Below are positions 60,567 through 64,000 of a DNA stretch of 64,000 nt, piece after piece. The DNA comes from Ciceribacter ferrooxidans. GTDB taxonomy: Bacteria; Pseudomonadota; Alphaproteobacteria; Rhizobiales; Rhizobiaceae. Where the stretch lies: positions 124,001 to 188,000 of the forward strand of contig NZ_SDVB01000380.1 in the NCBI RefSeq assembly GCF_004137355.1. The letters are read 5' to 3'. The notes under the pieces were generated by a model, which saw only the letters and a program-made list of their open reading frames with translations, did not search any database and was not told the DNA's origin. The first letter of the stretch is position 1. Each line of letters begins with the position of its first letter. The translations under genes were made by a program, and so were the position numbers.

Positions 60567-62414
60567 TCATTTGATGACCGGAGGCTGGCTCAGGTCCATG
60601 TTGGGACTTCCGGCACCGGGTGCGGGAGCCGGCGCAGGTGCCGGCTGCTCGCCGCCGAGGTTGAGAGGCGGCAGACCCAGCGACGGCATCGATGGCGCCT
60701 GTGAACCGGTGCCGCCGATGGGCGGCAGGCCCAGGTTCGGAGCGCCGGTTCCGCCGTCCTGGCCGAGGGGCGGCAGGGACATGCCCCCGCCCTGGCCGAA
60801 GCCCGGAATCTCGATCTTGACGTCGTCCGGGTTGATCGCCTCCACACCCGCCTTGTAGCGCATGACGAGGCTCGGGAAGGCGATGACCACCATGATCATC
60901 ACGAACTGGATCACGATATACGGCAGCACACCCTTGTAGATGTCCAGCGTCTTCATGCCGTCCATAGTCTTGCCGGTCGCCTCGTCCTTCCAGCGTCCGG
61001 CGGGAGCGATGGAGCGCAGGTAGAAGAGAGAGAAGCCGAAGGGTGGCGTGAGGAACGACGTCTGCAGGTTGATGCCGAGGATCACGCCGAACCAGACGAG
61101 GTCGATGCCGAGCTTGTCGGCAACCGGCGCCAAGAGCGGCACCATGATGAAGGCGATCTCGAAGAAATCGATGAAACAGCCGAGAATGAAGACGATGATC
61201 GTGACGACGATCAGGAAGCCGTATTCGCCGCCCGGAAGCGCCGTCAGCAATTCCTCGATCCAGACATTGCCGTTGATGCCGTAGAAGGTAAGGCCGAAGA
61301 CGCGGGCGCCGATGAGGATCATCATCACGAAGGCGGAGAGCTTCGTCGTCGCGTCGAGCGAGTGCTTGAGCGTCGCAAGCGAGAGACGTCCCTTGAGGGC
61401 GGCCATGATCAGCGCACCGGTGGCGCCCATGGCTCCGCCTTCCGTCGGCGTCGCGATGCCGAGGAAGATCGTGCCGAGCACCAGGAAGATCAGCGCCAGC
61501 GGCGGGATCAGGACGATGATGACCTGCTGCGCGAGCCGGGAGATCAGGTTGAGACTGAACTGCCGGTTGGCGAGGGCGACGAGATAGACCGCAACCACGC
61601 CGAAGGCGAGGGCTGCGACGAGCCGCCATTCAGGGCTCGCGATGCCGGTGAATAGATACTCGTGCCCGACAAAATAAAGGGCTGCCGCCACCGCCATCAT
61701 CACTGCGAGCGAGGTGACACCGCCGCCGAGGGTGCGCGCTTCGAGCGGCAGGGCCGGGGCCCATTGCGGTCGAACGAGCGAGACCACGAAGATGTAGGCG
61801 CAGTAGGAGGCAACGATCAGGATCGCCGGGTAGAGGGCGCCGACGTACATGTCCCCCACCGACCGGCCGAGCTGGTCGGCCATGACGATGAGCACGAGCG
61901 AGGGAGGGACGATCTGCGCCAGGGTTCCCGAAGCGGCGATCGTGCCGGCGACCAGCGGGCGATTGTAATTGTAACGCAGCATGATCGGCAGGGAGATCAG
62001 CCCCATCGCCATGACAGAGGCAGCAACGACGCCGGTCGTGGCTCCGAGCAGGGCACCGACGAGGATGACCGCGTAGGCGAGACCGCCGCGGATCGGACCG
62101 AACAGCTGCCCGATGGTGTCGAGCAGGTCCTCGGCCATTCTCGATCGCTCGAGGATCAGGCCCATGAAGGTGAAGAACGGGATGGCCAACAGTGTGTCGT
62201 TGTACATCACGCCGTATATGCGGTCCGGGTGAGACTGCAGCAGCGGCCAGAACAGCCTGATCTCGGGCGAGATCGCCGAAAGTTCGACGCCGAGGGCAAA
62301 ATAGATCAGTCCGCCGGCGGCAAGGGTGAAGGCCACGGGATAGCCGAGCAGCAGCATCAGCATCACCGAGGTGAACATGATCGGGGCGAGATTGTGGGCG
62401 ATGAAATCGATCAT
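60567..62414 (-). CDS. TRAP transporter large permease (DctM family) with Pro/Gly-rich tail
   Basis: A 615-residue membrane protein with 12 or more helices, longer than usual DctM (about 430). Family motifs include VMLMLLLGYPVAFTLAAGGL, ASGTLAQIVPPSLVLIVMAD and PTEGGAMGATGALIMAALKG. Extra length comes from an insertion near residues 205-280 and a C-terminal tail of about 75 residues rich in Pro, Gly, Leu and Ala (LPPLGQDGG, LGLPPIGG, PAPAPAPAPG). Large insertions occur in the mannitol/chloroaromatic TRAP subfamily; the tail is less common. Confidence 0.93.
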   Translation of the reverse strand: MIDFIAHNLAPIMFTSVMLMLLLGYPVAFTLAAGGLIYFALGVELSAISPEIRLFWPLLQSHPDRIYGVMYNDTLLAIPFFTFMGLILERSRMAEDLLDTIGQLFGPIRGGLAYAVILVGALLGATTGVVAASVMAMGLISLPIMLRYNYNRPLVAGTIAASGTLAQIVPPSLVLIVMADQLGRSVGDMYVGALYPAILIVASYCAYIFVVSLVRPQWAPALPLEARTLGGGVTSLAVMMAVAAALYFVGHEYLFTGIASPEWRLVAALAFGVVAVYLVALANRQFSLNLISRLAQQVIIVLIPPLALIFLVLGTIFLGIATPTEGGAMGATGALIMAALKGRLSLATLKHSLDATTKLSAFVMMILIGARVFGLTFYGINGNVWIEELLTALPGGEYGFLIVVTIIVFILGCFIDFFEIAFIMVPLLAPVADKLGIDLVWFGVILGINLQTSFLTPPFGFSLFYLRSIAPAGRWKDEATGKTMDGMKTLDIYKGVLPYIVIQFVMIMVVIAFPSLVMRYKAGVEAINPDDVKIEIPGFGQGGGMSLPPLGQDGGTGAPNLGLPPIGGTGSQAPSMPSLGLPPLNLGGEQPAPAPAPAPGAGSPNMDLSQPPVIK

Positions 62415-62415
62415 G

Positions 62416-62961
62416 TCAGTGTCCCGTCACTTCGTGGCTGTCTTCGGACTGATCCTTGAGGTAGCCGAACACGATCGCCGCACGCTTGATGATCTCCGAC
62501 ACCGCCTGAGCGCTCAGAAGGAGGAAGCCGACGAGGATGGCGGCTTTCGCCGGCCAGACGATCAGGCCTCCTGCGCTCGAGGAAATTTCACCGATCCGAT
62601 AGGAATTCCAGAACCACGGCCAGGCGAGCCATGTCATCAGGAAGGAGAAGGGGACGAGAAAGATGATGTGCAGGATCAGGTCGATCCAGTTGCGCGTCCG
62701 CCGGCTCCAGCCGCTGGAGACGATGTCGATGCGGATATGCTCGTTCTTGAGCAGCGCGTAAGCCGCCGCGAGCATGAACACCGTTCCGTAGAGATACCAC
62801 TGCAACTCCAGCCAGGCATTCGATGAGATGTCGAACATCTTGCGGACGACGGCGTTGCCTGCGCTGATGAGGACGGCGGCAAGCAGCAGCCACGACACCC
62901 AGCGTCCGATTGCGCCGTTGATCGCATCGATCAAGCGGCTGATCGCCAATAGTAATGACAT
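62416..62961 (-). CDS. TRAP transporter small permease (DctQ family)
   Basis: A 181-residue four-helix membrane protein: WVSWLLLAAVLISAGNAVVR, LELQWYLYGTVFMLAAAYAL with HIRIDIV, the core DctQ motifs. It ends 1 bp before the DctM-type ATG and is coupled to it. Together they form the QM membrane part that works with the binding protein at 59337-60440. Confidence 0.93.
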   Translation of the reverse strand: MSLLLAISRLIDAINGAIGRWVSWLLLAAVLISAGNAVVRKMFDISSNAWLELQWYLYGTVFMLAAAYALLKNEHIRIDIVSSGWSRRTRNWIDLILHIIFLVPFSFLMTWLAWPWFWNSYRIGEISSSAGGLIVWPAKAAILVGFLLLSAQAVSEIIKRAAIVFGYLKDQSEDSHEVTGH

Positions 62962-63493
62962 GTCGGTTTTTCTCCCTGAAACCTGTCATTTCCCATAGAA
63001 CAAGGGTGGGGACGGCGCAACCGCACCAGCATCGGGCGCTGGCGCGAGAGTGTTGATGCTCGGCGGCTGCTCGACCGTTCGGCCGGTCAATTGTCCACAG
63101 CCGCACCCGCGGCCGGTTTTCCGACCTATCCCGGCATTGATCCGCGTCAAACGGTTGGGAAAGCTGGCGATCTATACAGTTTTGGGCCGATGTGGCACAG
63201 TCGGCCGTGTGGATCAGGAAATCCGGTAATTAATTAGAGATAGATAATGTATTGTCGCGGCGGTTCGGGTCGCGCCCAGAAGTTAGACTAAAGGCTAAAG
63301 TGATTCCGGTGGAATTTGAGGGGGAGCCACGGATTGGCGACCTTTTGCCGGGTTTGCCGGACATCGCGTCCGGTTGAAGCGTTACCGGAGACGAGGGCCT
63401 GCGGGCACAGGACTGCGGAGATTCGTTCATACTTGCGCAATCAAATCTTAATTTCTTCTTTATACCGTGCCCGTCGCGGAGGAGGCTCCCTGG
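62962..63493. other. 532-bp intergenic region with a Fnr-type promoter
   Basis: No convincing gene. It contains the box and -10 described separately, then hairpins GGCCGA/TCGGCC (about 63185-63206) and GGAT/ATCC, then an AT-rich stretch. A 15-codon frame (ATG 63190 to TAG) lacks a ribosome site. The 3' end carries GGAGGAGG, the ribosome site of the next gene. Confidence 0.5.
63137..63178 (+). promoter_or_regulatory. Class II Fnr/FixK-type promoter
   Basis: TTGATCCGCGTCAA (63137-63150) is a full TTGAT-N4-GTCAA box. TATACA (63173-63178) lies 32 bp downstream centre to centre, exactly the class II spacing, predicting a start near 63185 on the + strand. The next clear start codon is at 63494. 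Confidence 0.6.
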
Positions 63494-64000
63494 ATGAAGG
63501 CTCGAAGTGCAGCTGTGCCGACGGACGTCTACCTGTCCTTCGTCGAGTCCCTGTTCGGCAACCGCCAGACGCTCTTCGTCGGGATGGCGGCCCACATCCT
63601 CACCTATCTGGCCGTCTACCATAAGACGCGGGACTTCTTCTATATCGGCCTGTCGATCGCCTTCCTCGTCGTTTTCGCGCATCGGATCCGGCTCTTCGCC
63701 CGCTTCAGCAAGGCCAACAAGGCGTTGTGGAGCCGGCAGGAGATCGCCCGCTGGGAGCTTCGGTATGTCATCGGAGCGGCGTCGACCGCGGCGATCCTCG
63801 GTATCGGTTGCGGCTACGCCATACTCTTCTTCGAGGACACCTTCGTGGAACTGGCCTGCGTGGCGGTCACCCTGGCTTCCATGGTCTCGGTGGTCGGACG
63901 CAATTACGGGTCGCGGATGGCCGTCAGCCTGCAGACCATGGCCGCCTGCCTGCCGATCATCGTCGGCGCGATGTTTTCCGGCGACCCCTACAAGCTGCTG
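63494..64000 (+). CDS. Multi-pass membrane protein N terminus (incomplete at window end)
   Basis: 169 codons are visible and the frame is still open at the edge. Five or six hydrophobic segments are seen (QTLFVGMAAHILTYLAVYH, DFFYIGLSIAFLVVFAH, YVIGAASTAAILGIGCGYAI, LACVAVTLASMVSVVG, MAACLPIIVGAMF). The pattern resembles N-terminal membrane sensor modules of GGDEF/EAL proteins in rhizobia, but the output domain lies outside the window. GGAGGAGG is 8 nt before ATG 63494. Confidence 0.7.
   Translation, partial: MKARSAAVPTDVYLSFVESLFGNRQTLFVGMAAHILTYLAVYHKTRDFFYIGLSIAFLVVFAHRIRLFARFSKANKALWSRQEIARWELRYVIGAASTAAILGIGCGYAILFFEDTFVELACVAVTLASMVSVVGRNYGSRMAVSLQTMAACLPIIVGAMFSGDPYKLL

Noticed and set aside
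63190-63237. A 15-codon frame just after the Fnr-type promoter
   Set aside because: No ribosome binding site and too short to support; noted only in the regional description.

Overview
This is 64 kb of GC-rich, gene-dense chromosomal DNA from an alphaproteobacterium of the Rhizobiaceae, most likely a Sinorhizobium/Ensifer-type organism. The evidence is a sitABCD Mn/Fe importer with Mur-like boxes, several LacI regulators next to sugar genes, a speF-type leader before an ornithine decarboxylase, FixK/Fnr-type 14-bp boxes, and RIME-like intergenic palindromes. The order lysS-gltX-SLC13 permease-terC-tetR-emrAB-lacI-xylB-xylA also resembles what I remember of the S. meliloti chromosome; that is recollection, not a search. 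No tRNA, rRNA, insertion sequence, prophage or CRISPR array was recognised.

Layout. 0.3-8.5 kb: a LysR regulator and EamA exporter, an unlinked arsA ATPase, the sitABCD operon, and a divergent membrane-anchored protein of unknown function with a His-rich tail. 8.6-14.9 kb: lysS, gltX, a candidate small RNA ending in a strong terminator, an SLC13 permease and TerC. 15-18.7 kb: a TetR-controlled EmrAB-type efflux pair. 18.7-23.5 kb: lacI-xylB-xylA and a Gre factor. 23.7-25.2 kb: a periplasmic isochorismatase-like hydrolase facing a Crp/Fnr regulator. 25.3-34.3 kb: a sugar locus with a LacI repressor, tandem operators, a ribose-type ABC importer, a TIM-barrel isomerase-like protein, a Gfo/Idh/MocA oxidoreductase and a GH1 beta-glucosidase. 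34.4-44.4 kb: FMN reductase, HxlR and nitroreductase, metNIQ with a structured leader, a WYL regulator with a VOC protein, CYTH and CHAD proteins, eda, and small genes. 44.4-52.5 kb: Ni/Co-type exporter, LysR, ornithine decarboxylase, OmpW, and two genes of polysaccharide or surface type. 52.5-64 kb: WD40 and CobW-type metallochaperone, creatininase-like, MarR, LacI with a 2-hydroxyacid dehydrogenase, a class I glutamine amidotransferase-like hydrolase, a TRAP transporter split over two convergent units, and the start of a membrane protein cut by the window edge.

How the parts relate. Xylose enters central metabolism by XylA and XylB under a LacI regulator with two operators 21 bp apart. The next sugar locus repeats this architecture with a different operator sequence. 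The isomerase-like/oxidoreductase unit and the beta-glucosidase share a third palindrome, CTGCAACGTTGCAG, so they are probably co-regulated. A Fnr-type box set links the Crp/Fnr gene, ompW and a promoter near 63.1 kb that has no obvious gene close behind it. A WYL regulator and the VOC gene downstream share one operator.

I found no large undescribed system. The most interesting signals are regulatory: the RNA candidate at about 11.95-12.15 kb, the leader and upstream frame before odc, the uORF abutting metN, and the orphan Fnr-type promoter. All assignments come from reading the sequence and remembered family motifs; no database search was made.
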